From Acinetobacter higginsii (GTDB lineage Bacteria > Pseudomonadota > Gammaproteobacteria > Pseudomonadales > Moraxellaceae), in assembly GCF_000369525.1 (NCBI RefSeq), contig NZ_KB850072.1, positions 1,300,760 to 1,364,759 on the forward strand: DNA of 64,000 bases, in the 5' to 3' direction. Position numbers and translations under genes: made by a program. Positions 47,341 through 55,517 of this stretch are shown here, piece after piece. The number at the start of each line of letters is the position of its first letter. The stretch's first letter is position 1. The notes below the pieces were generated by a model that was not told the origin of the DNA, did not search any database, and saw nothing but the letters and a program-made list of their open reading frames with translations.

Positions 47341-48255
47341 CTAACGCCAGATACAATTCGATTTAACGTCATCATAAAGAATTTCATCTGAGGTGATTTC
47401 CATACACTCTTTAAGAGTGTAATATTTGATCATTTTATTGGTATACTTTTTTTCTAACTTATTCAAACATGTAAAGGTAACTTCTAGTTCATCAGCAACG
47501 CTAGTCTTGAAAGCTAAATTTATTCCATGCGTGCTTTGTTGTGATGGATAAAGTATCGCATCTATACGGTTAGGGCTATACTCTTCATTTTTCTCAAATA
47601 TAGCATGTGCTAATATTGAAGATAATAAATAAGAGGAATCATCTTTAGAATACAATACTCCTAATAACAAGTTTTCTAATGCAGAAAATCCCTTAAGTGT
47701 ACTTTGACTTGGGATTTTATAATATTCCATTTTAGCATTAAAAGCCTCCGAGTCTCTTGGCAGATTAAAATATATTTCTGAAAACGTACCTAACCTATAA
47801 ACACCTAGATCTCTATTAGATTTGAATCTTGTTAACTGAAATCTATCACCTATTTTTTTCTTAAAAATACCTGTTTCCATACATGCAGTGAATTCATTAA
47901 ACGAGGTATACATAACATTAAAGATTTTGTTGTTCATCCTGCCCGAAGTTGCCACATCTAAAGTTGGATAGAGTAATCCCGATTTGCTAGTTACTTCCTC
48001 ATCCAACCCCAATGGTCTGACTCGATAGAAATTAGTTCCCTGTTTTATTGAATCGCATCTATACATTAAATATGAACATAGGATTTTAAAGTAACGTTTT
48101 ACTTCTTTATATTCTTCAGAATCTGTTAATAGACTTTCCTTAAAATCTTTATTTTTTTTAATAAGGTTTTTCAATTTTTTTATTTGTTTATTAGCCTGTT
48201 CAGCTTCCTCTAAATTAAATCCTAAAAGTGCCATGAGATCCTTAAAATCCATCAT
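47341..48255 (-). CDS. RES-domain protein (NAD+-degrading toxin-like) inserted in the connector genes
   Basis: The 304-residue protein has a helical, charged N-terminal region (about 1-70) then the RES-type pattern: 'NFYRVRPLG', 'SGRMNNKIFNVMYTSFNEFTACMETG' (partly) and 'AILYPSQQSTHGINLAF'. RES enzymes degrade NAD+; the R, Y and S/E positions of the active site can be matched roughly. No antitoxin is adjacent, unlike Xre-RES pairs. It is AT-rich and lies between two phage connector genes that are normally adjacent, so it was added as cargo. Confidence 0.6.
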   Translation of the reverse strand: MMDFKDLMALLGFNLEEAEQANKQIKKLKNLIKKNKDFKESLLTDSEEYKEVKRYFKILCSYLMYRCDSIKQGTNFYRVRPLGLDEEVTSKSGLLYPTLDVATSGRMNNKIFNVMYTSFNEFTACMETGIFKKKIGDRFQLTRFKSNRDLGVYRLGTFSEIYFNLPRDSEAFNAKMEYYKIPSQSTLKGFSALENLLLGVLYSKDDSSYLLSSILAHAIFEKNEEYSPNRIDAILYPSQQSTHGINLAFKTSVADELEVTFTCLNKLEKKYTNKMIKYYTLKECMEITSDEILYDDVKSNCIWR

Positions 48256-48328
48256 TAAATTTAGTCAATAATATTTTAAATTTTTTATTTGTAAAATAGG
48301 CATAGCCTTATAAATTTTATAAAATAAA

Positions 48329-48700
48329 CTAATAAACCATCCTCAACTGGCAAACCCATGTCGCTTTCGCAGGATCTTGAGCAACATGAATCACCTTAAA
48401 CTTACCTTGAGGCGTTACCCATTCATCATTGATCAGAGGTATATTTGTCACTTCGTTTTGAAGCAAGGTAGCTTTCTTATCTGTTGCTTCGATACCTAAA
48501 TTGGCAATCTCATAAGCACTGTATTTGCCAAAAAGAACACCACGCCCCGAGTAATTCACTTTAACCTCAGTAGACGTTTCTGTGACTGGGTCCCATCCTG
48601 ATTGAGTGACTCTTTCACAGGTGAATGAATAAACCGCATCAGCTAGATCAGTATTGAAGGCTTCTGCAATATCAGTCTGAATTTCATCACGTAGGCCCAT
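48329..48700 (-). CDS. Head closure / head-tail connector protein
   Basis: The 123-residue protein has 'SGRGVLFGKYSAYEIANLGIEATDKKATLLQNEV' (partly) and 'DEWVTPQGKFKVIHVAQDPAKATWVCQLR', typical of small beta-rich head completion proteins. It starts 2 bp after the upstream connector gene. Confidence 0.65.
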   Translation of the reverse strand: MGLRDEIQTDIAEAFNTDLADAVYSFTCERVTQSGWDPVTETSTEVKVNYSGRGVLFGKYSAYEIANLGIEATDKKATLLQNEVTNIPLINDEWVTPQGKFKVIHVAQDPAKATWVCQLRMVY

Positions 48701-48701
48701 A

Positions 48702-49079
48702 TCAGTTCCTTATTAAAGGGATGGTAAAGAACTTATGTTTAGGCAGCCCTTCAGCTTCAATCAGAGCTAAAGCAATCTGCTCAAAGCTTGATAATGAATA
48801 GCTTCCATCCTGATATTCTTTCTCTGACTCTACAGTGTCAGCTTTAACTTTCTTGCGTTTTAGTTCTTGTTCTTTGCCACTATAAATCTCATTTGCCAGA
48901 ATGCCTTTGATAATCTCACAAGAACCAAGCTTTAAATTGTCTGTTACTGGATCAGGTACGTACCCAATCTCGTTTTTCATCCAAGTATTTGCAAGTAGAA
49001 CCAATCTAGCCTTATCACCATCTGGTGCAAAGTCAGCCCCTAAGATTGTTTCTGCATCCGCAATGGTGATAAAGGTCAT
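48702..49079 (-). CDS. Head-tail adaptor (connector) protein
   Basis: The 125-residue protein starts 'MTFITIADAETILGADFAPDGDKARLVLLANTWM' (partly), the helical pattern of gp6/DnaT-like phage adaptors that attach beneath the portal. It is in its usual place after the capsid genes. Confidence 0.65.
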   Translation of the reverse strand: MTFITIADAETILGADFAPDGDKARLVLLANTWMKNEIGYVPDPVTDNLKLGSCEIIKGILANEIYSGKEQELKRKKVKADTVESEKEYQDGSYSLSSFEQIALALIEAEGLPKHKFFTIPLIRN

Positions 49080-49082
49080 GGG

Positions 49083-49244
49083 TTATTCCTTTGGTTGCTC
49101 AGGAGTGCGTGTATTTCGCTTTCCAGTTTGTTCTTCTGGTTTAAACACTGCATCAAGGATTTTATAGCCTTGTCCACGAAGTTCAGCCTTTCGCTCTGGG
49201 CTAACGGGATGTGGTTCGTAAATTACTTTCTGCTCTTTACTCAT
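49083..49244 (-). CDS. Small HeH/LEM-like capsid-associated protein
   Basis: The 53-residue protein is too short for usual ORF cutoffs, with 'SPERKAELRGQGYKILDAVF' resembling HeH/LEM motifs found in small proteins after major capsid genes. It lies 3 bp before the adaptor gene. Its start follows a GAG-type ribosome site. Confidence 0.5.
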   Translation of the reverse strand: MSKEQKVIYEPHPVSPERKAELRGQGYKILDAVFKPEEQTGKRNTRTPEQPKE

Positions 49245-49263
49245 TCTCAACTCCAAAAACAAA

Positions 49264-49279
49264 GCAGCCCGAAGGCTGC
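49264..49279 (-). terminator. Terminator after the major capsid gene
   Basis: GCAGCC-CGAA-GGCTGC with T-rich DNA on the leftward strand. It lies immediately past the capsid stop codon. Confidence 0.7.
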
Positions 49280-49286
49280 CTATTCA

Positions 49287-50255
49287 TTACTGTGCTGCAT
49301 CCGCAATGGTGATTACACCTGCTGTATGCTTGATGCTAGTTGCTGTTTTATCCCAGTTGGTGCCTGTTGCCAACTCGGTATCACTTGGTGACTTACCACC
49401 ATTGGCTTCATCCCATGTATAGCCTTTTAAACCAACACCAAATGAATAATCAACTTGAAGTGTAGTTTCAATTCGATCCTTACCATTTGTGGTTTCAATG
49501 TTTGAGATTACATCACCACCATCTGAAACGATTGCAGCTGCATCAGTCAATGAAAGCACTTTAAGCTTATTTGGCGTCCCTGCCGTATACAAAGCAGGTG
49601 CATCAGTAACAACAACCAACTTGCCAAGAATATCAATGACACGGACATTGCCTGATTGGAATAACTGCTGAGCATTACTCAAGTTTTTCTCAATCAATTT
49701 GTGATACGCAGTACCATTCATCACATCAGTAATGATGTTGCCTGAGTGGTCACCAAACTTAGCATGTGCACCATTCATGGCGCTGTATGTAAGTCCACCT
49801 GTTGCCGAAACATCATTGGTTGCTGTTGGCTGGTTCGAAATTGCTGCGACTAGAGCTGCGATTGCGGTGTTCAGTTGATCTTTAAGCATTAGACTTGCAA
49901 AGGTACGTGATGCAACTTCAATGCCTTGTGCAGTTGGGCGCTGCAACCAAGTCATTTGAGATGGTTCATAGCGCACAGGGCCAATACCACCGGCAACTTT
50001 TACGCTTGAGTGTTTAATCTCTGAAAGATCAGTCACTGTTGCGGTTCCATTTGCTGCATAACGATCTACACGACGCTGCGCACCATCAAGTGATGCGAAG
50101 AATGACTCTTGTAAAAAGTCACCAGTGAAGCCTTCTGTGGTCAATCGAATTGCACCGCCTGATGCAGCATTAAACTTTTGCACCATTTGGGCTAAGGTTT
50201 CAATTGTGGCAGGCATGATGTATTCATTGAACACCTGCATTTGAGTTAAAGACAT
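49287..50255 (-). CDS. Major capsid protein
   Basis: The 322-residue protein starts 'MSLTQMQVFNEYIMPATIET', a pattern of siphophage major capsid proteins in this group. It continues 'FASLDGAQRRVDRYAANGTAT' and 'VKVAGGIGPVRYEPSQMTWL' (partly quoted). It is followed by connector genes and preceded by a scaffold remnant, the normal order. Length is in the usual range. Confidence 0.85.
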   Translation of the reverse strand: MSLTQMQVFNEYIMPATIETLAQMVQKFNAASGGAIRLTTEGFTGDFLQESFFASLDGAQRRVDRYAANGTATVTDLSEIKHSSVKVAGGIGPVRYEPSQMTWLQRPTAQGIEVASRTFASLMLKDQLNTAIAALVAAISNQPTATNDVSATGGLTYSAMNGAHAKFGDHSGNIITDVMNGTAYHKLIEKNLSNAQQLFQSGNVRVIDILGKLVVVTDAPALYTAGTPNKLKVLSLTDAAAIVSDGGDVISNIETTNGKDRIETTLQVDYSFGVGLKGYTWDEANGGKSPSDTELATGTNWDKTATSIKHTAGVITIADAAQ

Positions 50256-50266
50256 AATCTCTCCAA

Positions 50267-50971
50267 TTACTTATCTAAATTAAATTTGGCTGCAATGGCG
50301 GCTTGGCGTTCTTGGATTGTTCCGCCCATGTTGCCGACATTGTTGTTATTTCCCCCGCCACCTTGACCACCATACCCACCACCAGAGCTTTGATTGCCTT
50401 TTAGAATTGAGTCTTTGTGTTGGTATCCTCCAACTAATGTTTCCAAGGCCTCATCGAAATCGGCAACTTCACCATGCTTAGTTCGTGAATAGATTTTTTG
50501 GCCATCAATGCCATAAGCAACCACTTTGCCCTCTTCAATTTTGAAGTTATTGCCAAAGGTTGCCTGGATCATGTCAGCAGGTACTGCAATTTTTTCTTGA
50601 ATGAACTTTGAACGAGCAAATCCACCACCGATCAGCTCTTTATGTAGTTGAGCCTGAACTGAATCACGTTCTTGGGTAAGTTGCTGAATCTGTGGCTCAT
50701 ATGATTTTTTCAGTGCATCAGTAAGCTCAGCTTTGACTTTCTCAATGTCACCTGCATCCACAAGCTTTTTAGCATCAAGATTAGCCACTGTTTGTAATGC
50801 GGTTTTAGCCTTTTCAGGATCTAGCCCCTCGAAGACTTTAAGTGATTTTTCAGCTGCTTCTTTTGCTTCACGATGAGTTTTAGCTTCCGCATTTAAAGAG
50901 CTGATCTTTCCTACTGCCTGAGCAGCATCAAACCCAACTTCTTTACCATCATCGTGCACATAAATTGGCAG
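50267..50971 (-). pseudogene. Capsid scaffold gene, 5' end lost at a deletion junction
   Basis: The frame reads from a junction at about 50970 into 'LPIYVHDDGKEVGFDAAQ', the typical early part of scaffold proteins of this group, then a long charged coiled coil and a Gly/Asn-rich tail. The usual start and first 15 or so residues are missing. Upstream codons ('IAISR') are antisense integrase sequence. The first usable start is a GTG at 50959. Confidence 0.7.
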
Positions 50972-51910
50972 TCGGCTAATGGCAATTCATGGAGGTATCG
51001 CCACCCTGTCACTGGAAAATTTCACTCTATGGGGTGTGATAAGACTGTAGCAATTCAAGCAGCACGTAAACTTAACTCATTACTGATTCAGGAAGAAGAT
51101 TATGTTTCTAGCGTCACAGGTAAAACTATTTCTTTCAAAGAATTTTGCGAAGAGTTTCTTGAAGAAAAAAGACGCAAAGATGGGCGGCCTATATCAGACA
51201 ATACAAAGAAGAATTATCAGATTCAGTTGAACCGAATTTTCAAAGTTTGGGGTAATAAATCATTAGACTCCATTACTTTAAAAATGGTAAATGATCAATT
51301 AGATGAGCTGACACCATCAAATCGAAAGGCGCTTAGAAGCTTGCTTTGTAATATTTTTGATGTTGCGATGAGTAAAGGTATCTGCCCTGATAACCCTGCC
51401 CGAATTACTTTGACAAAGCACGTTCAGAGACAACGAAAGCGCCATACAGTTGCGGGACTACAACAGATTAGGGCTCATTCCCCATTGTGGCTTCAGAACG
51501 CAATTGACCTATCTCTTTTAACCACACAAAGACGTACGGATATTGTGGCTCTACGTTGGGATGATATTTATGATGGATATATTCATATTGCACAACAGAA
51601 AACCACGACTGATTCATTCGATGAATTTGAGGTGATGGAAGGTGCTGGGTATGTGCGAATTAAAGTTGATGCAGAACTGCAAAAGGTTTTAGATCGATGT
51701 AAGTCCGCTAAAGTCGTTACTCCGTTTGTAATTCATCAAATCCCTAAGCGTAAAACCAAAAATGTAAATAAAGAGCATTGGACCCAAATTCTCCCTCAAT
51801 ATTTATCCGAAGAGTTTTTGAGGATTGTTAAACGTGCTAAGGCATATCCAGAACTGAAAGGTAGGCAAATTCCAACTTTTCATGAAATACGAGCATTGGC
51901 TATTTTTCTT
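50972..51910 (+). pseudogene. int: Lambda-type tyrosine integrase, truncated at both ends
   Basis: It starts in-frame at 'ANGNSWRYRHPVTGKFHSMG', lacking the first 20-25 residues that lambda-type integrases have; a GTG at 50954 would open the frame. The core-binding domain and catalytic domain with 'LLTTQRRTDIVALRWDD' (first Arg) and 'TFHEIRAL' (HxxR) are present. The sequence then stops after 'AIFL'. The H/W and catalytic Tyr segment is missing, so it cannot recombine DNA. The 3' break coincides with the left end of the inserted transposable prophage. Confidence 0.82.
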
Positions 51911-51950
51911 GATACCTAATAATATAAATATATAAGAGTAACGAGATAAT

Positions 51951-51991
51951 TGTGGGATTTGACGGGATATTGTGGGATTGAATGGGATGAG
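51951..51991. repeat. Four GGGAT boxes phased at 10 bp (end/binding region)
   Basis: GGGAT occurs at 51954, 51964, 51974 and 51984, exactly one helical turn apart, within two imperfect 18-bp units TGTGGGATTTGACGGGAT and TGTGGGATTGAATGGGAT. It is near the left end of the transposable prophage and could be transposase-binding sites. It could instead be arm-type sites of the older prophage's integrase. Confidence 0.6.
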
Positions 51992-52020
51992 TTTTGAAAA
52001 GGTTTTACATCCTATGAAAT

Positions 52021-52049
52021 AGAAAAGCGGACTATTTGTCCGCTTTTCT
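52021..52049 (-). terminator. Strong terminator of the Mu-like early operon
   Basis: AGAAAAGCGGAC-TATTT-GTCCGCTTTTCT is a 12-bp perfect stem directly past the mor stop codon. Confidence 0.8.
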
Positions 52050-52498
52050 TATTCATCGAATAAGTCAAGATTGGGGTCTTCCTGAACATTAAGCTTCTCT
52101 TCAGAGTTTACGATACTGCGAATCGTCCGCAGTGTCACGCTGAATTTACGAGCAAGCTTTTCTTTAGACATTGTTGGTGCTTGTTCACGGATCGCTCTGT
52201 TGCGCATGGCAACAGTGATCGGTGTGCCCATTGGAATTTCAATGTGATCATTGCCAAGCTGATCTGCAAGCAACTGAAGCTTACTCAAGCCTATCACTTG
52301 CGCAAGCTCAGAATTTACGTTTAAAGCCTGACGAATTGGAATGTAGATTTTAGTACCACCGAAGGCATCAATTAAATTCAGCGCATTTTCGACCTTAATC
52401 AAACGTGCAATGAAGATGAAATTTTTAGGCATCAGGTTAATGATCTCATCGTCTGTGAAAACTTGCTGTGCATCGGTGATGTGCGGACGATAAGCCAT
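52049..52498 (-). CDS. mor: Mor-family transcription activator
   Basis: The 149-residue protein has 'FGGTKIYIPIRQAL' (about 46-59) and a C-terminal HTH 'SKEKLARKFSVTLRTIRSIV'. Mor activates the middle promoter of Mu-like phages. It is the last early gene, as in Mu. Confidence 0.8.
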   Translation of the reverse strand: MAYRPHITDAQQVFTDDEIINLMPKNFIFIARLIKVENALNLIDAFGGTKIYIPIRQALNVNSELAQVIGLSKLQLLADQLGNDHIEIPMGTPITVAMRNRAIREQAPTMSKEKLARKFSVTLRTIRSIVNSEEKLNVQEDPNLDLFDE

Positions 52499-52510
52499 GA
52501 TCTATACCTC

Positions 52511-52957
52511 CTATACTTCTAAAGTGACACGCTCAATGCCGCAACGTTTGCACCACTGGCGTAAGTGATTAATGATCATGTCTGCATGTTTGCTGCTCAA
52601 AAACTGTAATGCACTCACTTCAACACGGTTTTCAACAAATTGTGCCAGTGCTTTTTCACTGCCATTTTTAACGTGACCAGCTTCGTGCAACTGAAGCCAT
52701 AAATGACGGATTAATTTACTTTGTGAGTCGCTTGCCAAGTTTTTAATATCGTCTTTATTTTTAGGTACAACAGCAAAGCCAAGTTGTTTTAAACGATCCA
52801 GTACAGCTTCAAGTTGTGCTGGAGTTAAAAGTTTAGAACTGTCTTTACCTGTCGTACTTTTTAAAATGTCACGATATACATCATCGTCTAGACCGAGCTT
52901 TGTTTTAGCTACATGAATGAGCTTGATCAAATTCAGCTTTTTATTGAATTTAGCCAT
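52511..52957 (-). CDS. gemA: GemA/gp16-like regulatory protein
   Basis: The 148-residue protein starts with a basic stretch 'LIKLIHVAKTKLGLDDDVYRDILKSTTGKDS' (partly), typical of the DUF1018/gp16 family. It ends with the 'WCKRCGIERVTLEV' Cys pair. In Mu, GemA modulates host gene expression. It lies 12 bp before mor. Confidence 0.75.
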   Translation of the reverse strand: MAKFNKKLNLIKLIHVAKTKLGLDDDVYRDILKSTTGKDSSKLLTPAQLEAVLDRLKQLGFAVVPKNKDDIKNLASDSQSKLIRHLWLQLHEAGHVKNGSEKALAQFVENRVEVSALQFLSSKHADMIINHLRQWCKRCGIERVTLEV

Positions 52958-53184
52958 TACCAGAACACTCCTTTAGCTGCATCAGCAAGTCCAATCAAAG
53001 CCAGTGCTGCAAGACACAAAGATGATCCAGCTTTAAGGCCATAAGCTTTGCGTTCAAAGACTGTCTGACCAGTAATCTTTCGTGCTGACCAAGCCTTTTT
53101 TGCTTCAGTGCAGCAAGTCACTAAACCAATGCCAAAAACTGCAAACAAAGCCAATACGCTTAAGCAATTCATAATTTCTGTCAT
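52957..53184 (-). CDS. Small membrane protein
   Basis: The 75-residue protein has two TM helices (about 6-24 and 53-72) separated by a basic loop 'TEAKKAWSARKITGQTVFERKAYG'. It is coupled to its neighbours by overlaps at both ends. Function unknown. Confidence 0.5.
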   Translation of the reverse strand: MTEIMNCLSVLALFAVFGIGLVTCCTEAKKAWSARKITGQTVFERKAYGLKAGSSLCLAALALIGLADAAKGVFW

Positions 53185-53900
53185 GAACTTGCTCCTAGCT
53201 TTTCAACCTGTTTACCTGCATCCATACCATGATTGATTTTGGCATCTTTACCAGCCTGACGACCTGACCAATAATCATTGCGACTGCGACTAGATTCAAG
53301 GTTGGTTTTTTCATTACGGTTTTTAGGCTGAAATTTAGTTAGTTCGGTAGTTTTATTAATATGAGCCTCAATTTGTTTAAGTTTTTCCACATCAGGTTTA
53401 ATGCGCCGAACTTGTTCCGATGCTTCAATGACCCAACCTTCACAAAACAAATCAGCACGTTTGATTTTATTTTTACGGATTTGAACTCGATTGAGTTTTG
53501 TGCTGATAAAATTGGTACGAGCTTTCTTGAGTTGGCGATAAAGCACATCAAAAGCATAGCTTGCAATCTCAGGTGCTGGATCAAAGCCTGCAAAGTTCCA
53601 GACAGTGACAACTTTGATGGTTGGAGTTCTAACTGCTCGGTAACTAAGAAAAACTTTGCAATCCATAATTTTTGCTACTGCTTGAGCAAGCATTGATTCA
53701 AATACAGGTGGCTTATGAGAGCCGCTGCCAGTGATTTCAGCGTCAATAATACCTAACAGTTCGGCATCGTCTGCATCAATGTTAAATTTTTCCATCAATG
53801 CTTGAGCTTGACGCAATGCTGTTGCTGCTTCATGTTGATTTGCTGACTTACTCAACGCTAAACACTTTTTAATTTTTTCAATAACTTCTTTTTTATTCAT
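53181..53900 (-). CDS. DUF2786-domain phage protein
   Basis: The 239-residue protein begins 'MNKKEVIEKIKKCLALSKSANQHEAATALRQAQALMEKF' (partly), the DUF2786 domain, with 'NIDADDAEL'. The C-terminal part has a basic region and 'SRNDYWSGRQAGKDA'. These occur in Mu-like early regions; function unknown. Confidence 0.7.
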   Translation of the reverse strand: MNKKEVIEKIKKCLALSKSANQHEAATALRQAQALMEKFNIDADDAELLGIIDAEITGSGSHKPPVFESMLAQAVAKIMDCKVFLSYRAVRTPTIKVVTVWNFAGFDPAPEIASYAFDVLYRQLKKARTNFISTKLNRVQIRKNKIKRADLFCEGWVIEASEQVRRIKPDVEKLKQIEAHINKTTELTKFQPKNRNEKTNLESSRSRNDYWSGRQAGKDAKINHGMDAGKQVEKLGASS

Positions 53901-53965
53901 GAAATCTCTCCAAGGCTAAACTTTATTTCTTCAGGTAAATTTTCAAGTTCTTCGTGTGTCAACAT
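53897..53965 (-). CDS. 22-residue acidic peptide coupled to the DUF2786 gene
   Basis: ATG 53965 after GAGGAAAC reads 'MLTHEELENLPEEIKFSLGEIS' (split: MLTHEELENLPEEIK then FSLGEIS). Its TGA overlaps the DUF2786 ATG (ATGA). It may act as a coupling leader rather than a functional protein. The 70 bp to its right include a CACAGGCA-CGGA-TGCCTGTG hairpin without a U-run. Confidence 0.4.
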   Translation of the reverse strand: MLTHEELENLPEEIKFSLGEIS

Positions 53966-54036
53966 GGTTTCCTCGCTGCTCGTCAGTACTGGATCACGAC
54001 ATCCAGCAGACACAGGCACGGATGCCTGTGTTTCGC

Positions 54037-54492
54037 TTATGTCTCTTCAGGTGCTTCATACTTCTGAATTGCAAGATCAATAGCCTCACGACTTGTGAAA
54101 CCTTGAGCAACTAGCTCATCTTCATCGTTATAGACAAAGTATTTTTCTGTACCTTGACCTACACACCATTTCTCAACACGTAGGCGGTTGGTGATGAGGA
54201 ATTCCAATCTATTAGAGTCATTTGTACTAATAAGTGACACATCGTCGGCATCAGTCAGTGAAAATGGAAATTTACCAATACATTGAACTGCTGATTTCAT
54301 ACCGAGAAGAAACATGTCCTTATCACGACCTTCAATATTGGCGACCTCATCACCACCGTTGGCTGTAAAAGAAATGGTTTTGGCACCAGAGTCTGCTGCA
54401 CCAGTAATGGTGTTAACTACTTCATCAAACCACTCTTTAAAGTTATTGATGACAGCCACAAACTCCTCTTGCTGTTTATCCATTGACTGCAT
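54037..54492 (-). CDS. Mu-like early protein, unknown
   Basis: The 151-residue acidic protein reads '[39 protein letters not shown]' (partly). No catalytic motif seen. The start overlaps the HU gene end by 17 bp. Confidence 0.5.
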   Translation of the reverse strand: MQSMDKQQEEFVAVINNFKEWFDEVVNTITGAADSGAKTISFTANGGDEVANIEGRDKDMFLLGMKSAVQCIGKFPFSLTDADDVSLISTNDSNRLEFLITNRLRVEKWCVGQGTEKYFVYNDEDELVAQGFTSREAIDLAIQKYEAPEET

Positions 54493-54751
54493 CCTTTAAT
54501 CCTTTGCCAGCTTTGAATGTTGGTACTTTGGATGCTGCAATTTGAAGCGCTTCACCCGTTTTAGGGTTGCGGCCAGTTCGCGCTGCACGTTCAGTAACTT
54601 TGAATGTCCCAAAGCCAGTAAGCGCGACTTGACCGCCATTTGCTAAGGTATCAATGACACCTGTTTCAACTGCCTGAAGAGCAGCTGTTGCTTGAGTTTT
54701 TGAAATGCCAGCTGAAGCCGCGATGTGGTTGATAAGTTCTGATTTATTCAT
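54476..54751 (-). CDS. HU-family nucleoid protein
   Basis: The 91-residue protein has the signature '[30 protein letters not shown]' (partly) and '[18 protein letters not shown]', nearly canonical HU/IHF. HU helps Mu transpososome assembly, so a phage copy in the early operon fits transposition. Confidence 0.92.
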   Translation of the reverse strand: MNKSELINHIAASAGISKTQATAALQAVETGVIDTLANGGQVALTGFGTFKVTERAARTGRNPKTGEALQIAASKVPTFKAGKGLKDAVNG

Positions 54752-54757
54752 GGTGTA

Positions 54758-54889
54758 TTAACCTTTTAAGTGAGTTGAACTAGCTGTCAGAATTGCAAAA
54801 AGCACATATAAAAATTCTGGCCAGCCTGTTGTGTGTAAACTTCCTGCGATAAATCCACAGGTAACAATTGCAATAGAAAGTTCTTTCAT
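54758..54889 (-). CDS. 43-residue membrane peptide
   Basis: From ATG 54889 (AAGG box), 'MKELSIAIVTCGFIAGSL' and 'EFLYVLFAILTASS' give two hydrophobic segments. The longer frame upstream is the shadow of the DUF3164 gene. It is adjacent to HU; unknown function. Confidence 0.5.
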   Translation of the reverse strand: MKELSIAIVTCGFIAGSLHTTGWPEFLYVLFAILTASSTHLKG

Positions 54890-54899
54890 TGCTAAGCCT

Positions 54900-55517
54900 T
54901 TAAATGGATGCGATGTCGAGTGAAAGTGGTAAGTAGCCACCAGTTGCGTCATCACGGTTGTAAAAGCGTAAGTAAGCTTTGCTGCCGATAATGTTGATGC
55001 TGTCCGAAATGGCTTGCATTGCTTGCTTCCACTTGGGGTGATTGATTTCATGGCGTTTTAAACCGAGTACTTTGGCTGTGCTGATTTCTCCTTTTTTATC
55101 CACATTAAATGCGGCACTGATAATGACTTTAATTTCATCGCGGCTGCCTTCAGTCCATTCCTCAAGACACTGATCAATCAGTTCTTTAGCAGCCTGAAGA
55201 CGTTCATCAAAGTTGATGGTCTGTGCGATATTGCGCTGGACTTTTAAACGTCCGTCATAGCTCATGAGAGTGACATTGCCTTTATTTCCACCAACAGTTA
55301 CACCGTATTGGTCAGCTGAAATGGCGCAAAAATTGGCTACATCTTCAAAACTTTGGATTTTGAAATCTTTCAAGAGTTCATGTAGTTCATTAACTTTTTC
55401 AAAAAGCTTGCGAACGGTTTGATCACGCAATTTGTCAATTTCTTTGACGTTTGCTTCAGGAACAAATGCGCCTTGTGAGTTTTCCCAAAAGCCTTCTGGT
55501 TTGGTGTGAGTTGTCAT
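54900..55517 (-). CDS. DUF3164-family protein (Mu-like, gam/sulP-region type)
   Basis: The 205-residue protein starts 'MTTHTKPEGFWENSQGAFVPEANVKEIDKLRDQTV' (partly) and ends 'RFYNRDDATGGYLPLSLDIASI' (partly), the conserved tail of this family. It is common in Mu-like phages and of unknown function. It is placed where Mu has kil/gam genes. Confidence 0.75.
   Translation of the reverse strand: MTTHTKPEGFWENSQGAFVPEANVKEIDKLRDQTVRKLFEKVNELHELLKDFKIQSFEDVANFCAISADQYGVTVGGNKGNVTLMSYDGRLKVQRNIAQTINFDERLQAAKELIDQCLEEWTEGSRDEIKVIISAAFNVDKKGEISTAKVLGLKRHEINHPKWKQAMQAISDSINIIGSKAYLRFYNRDDATGGYLPLSLDIASI

Larger units (their letters stand above)
24309..51910. mobile_element. Decayed lambdoid siphovirus-type prophage with large internal deletion
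   Basis: Tail, head and integrase genes are recognisable: tape measure, gpG/gpT-type chaperone, tail tube, tail terminator, connectors, major capsid, scaffold remnant and integrase remnant. Portal, terminase, replication and early control genes are missing where the scaffold and integrase meet (about 50970). Tail-tip and host-recognition genes are missing left of the tape measure. Accessory genes fill 26.9-36.9, 41.1-44.1 and 47.3-48.3 kb. The left limit is approximate and the right limit is set by the inserted transposable prophage. Confidence 0.85.

Noticed and set aside
50954..50974. GTG at 50954 as a genuine integrase start
   Set aside because: The first codons overlap scaffold sequence on the other strand and precede the junction. 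The frame is open by chance fusion.
51951..51991. CRISPR-like array
   Set aside because: Four short boxes at 10-bp spacing are far below repeat/spacer lengths, and there are no cas genes.
54011..54030. CACAGGCA/TGCCTGTG hairpin as terminator
   Set aside because: There is no U-run in either direction; it may be a plain palindrome.
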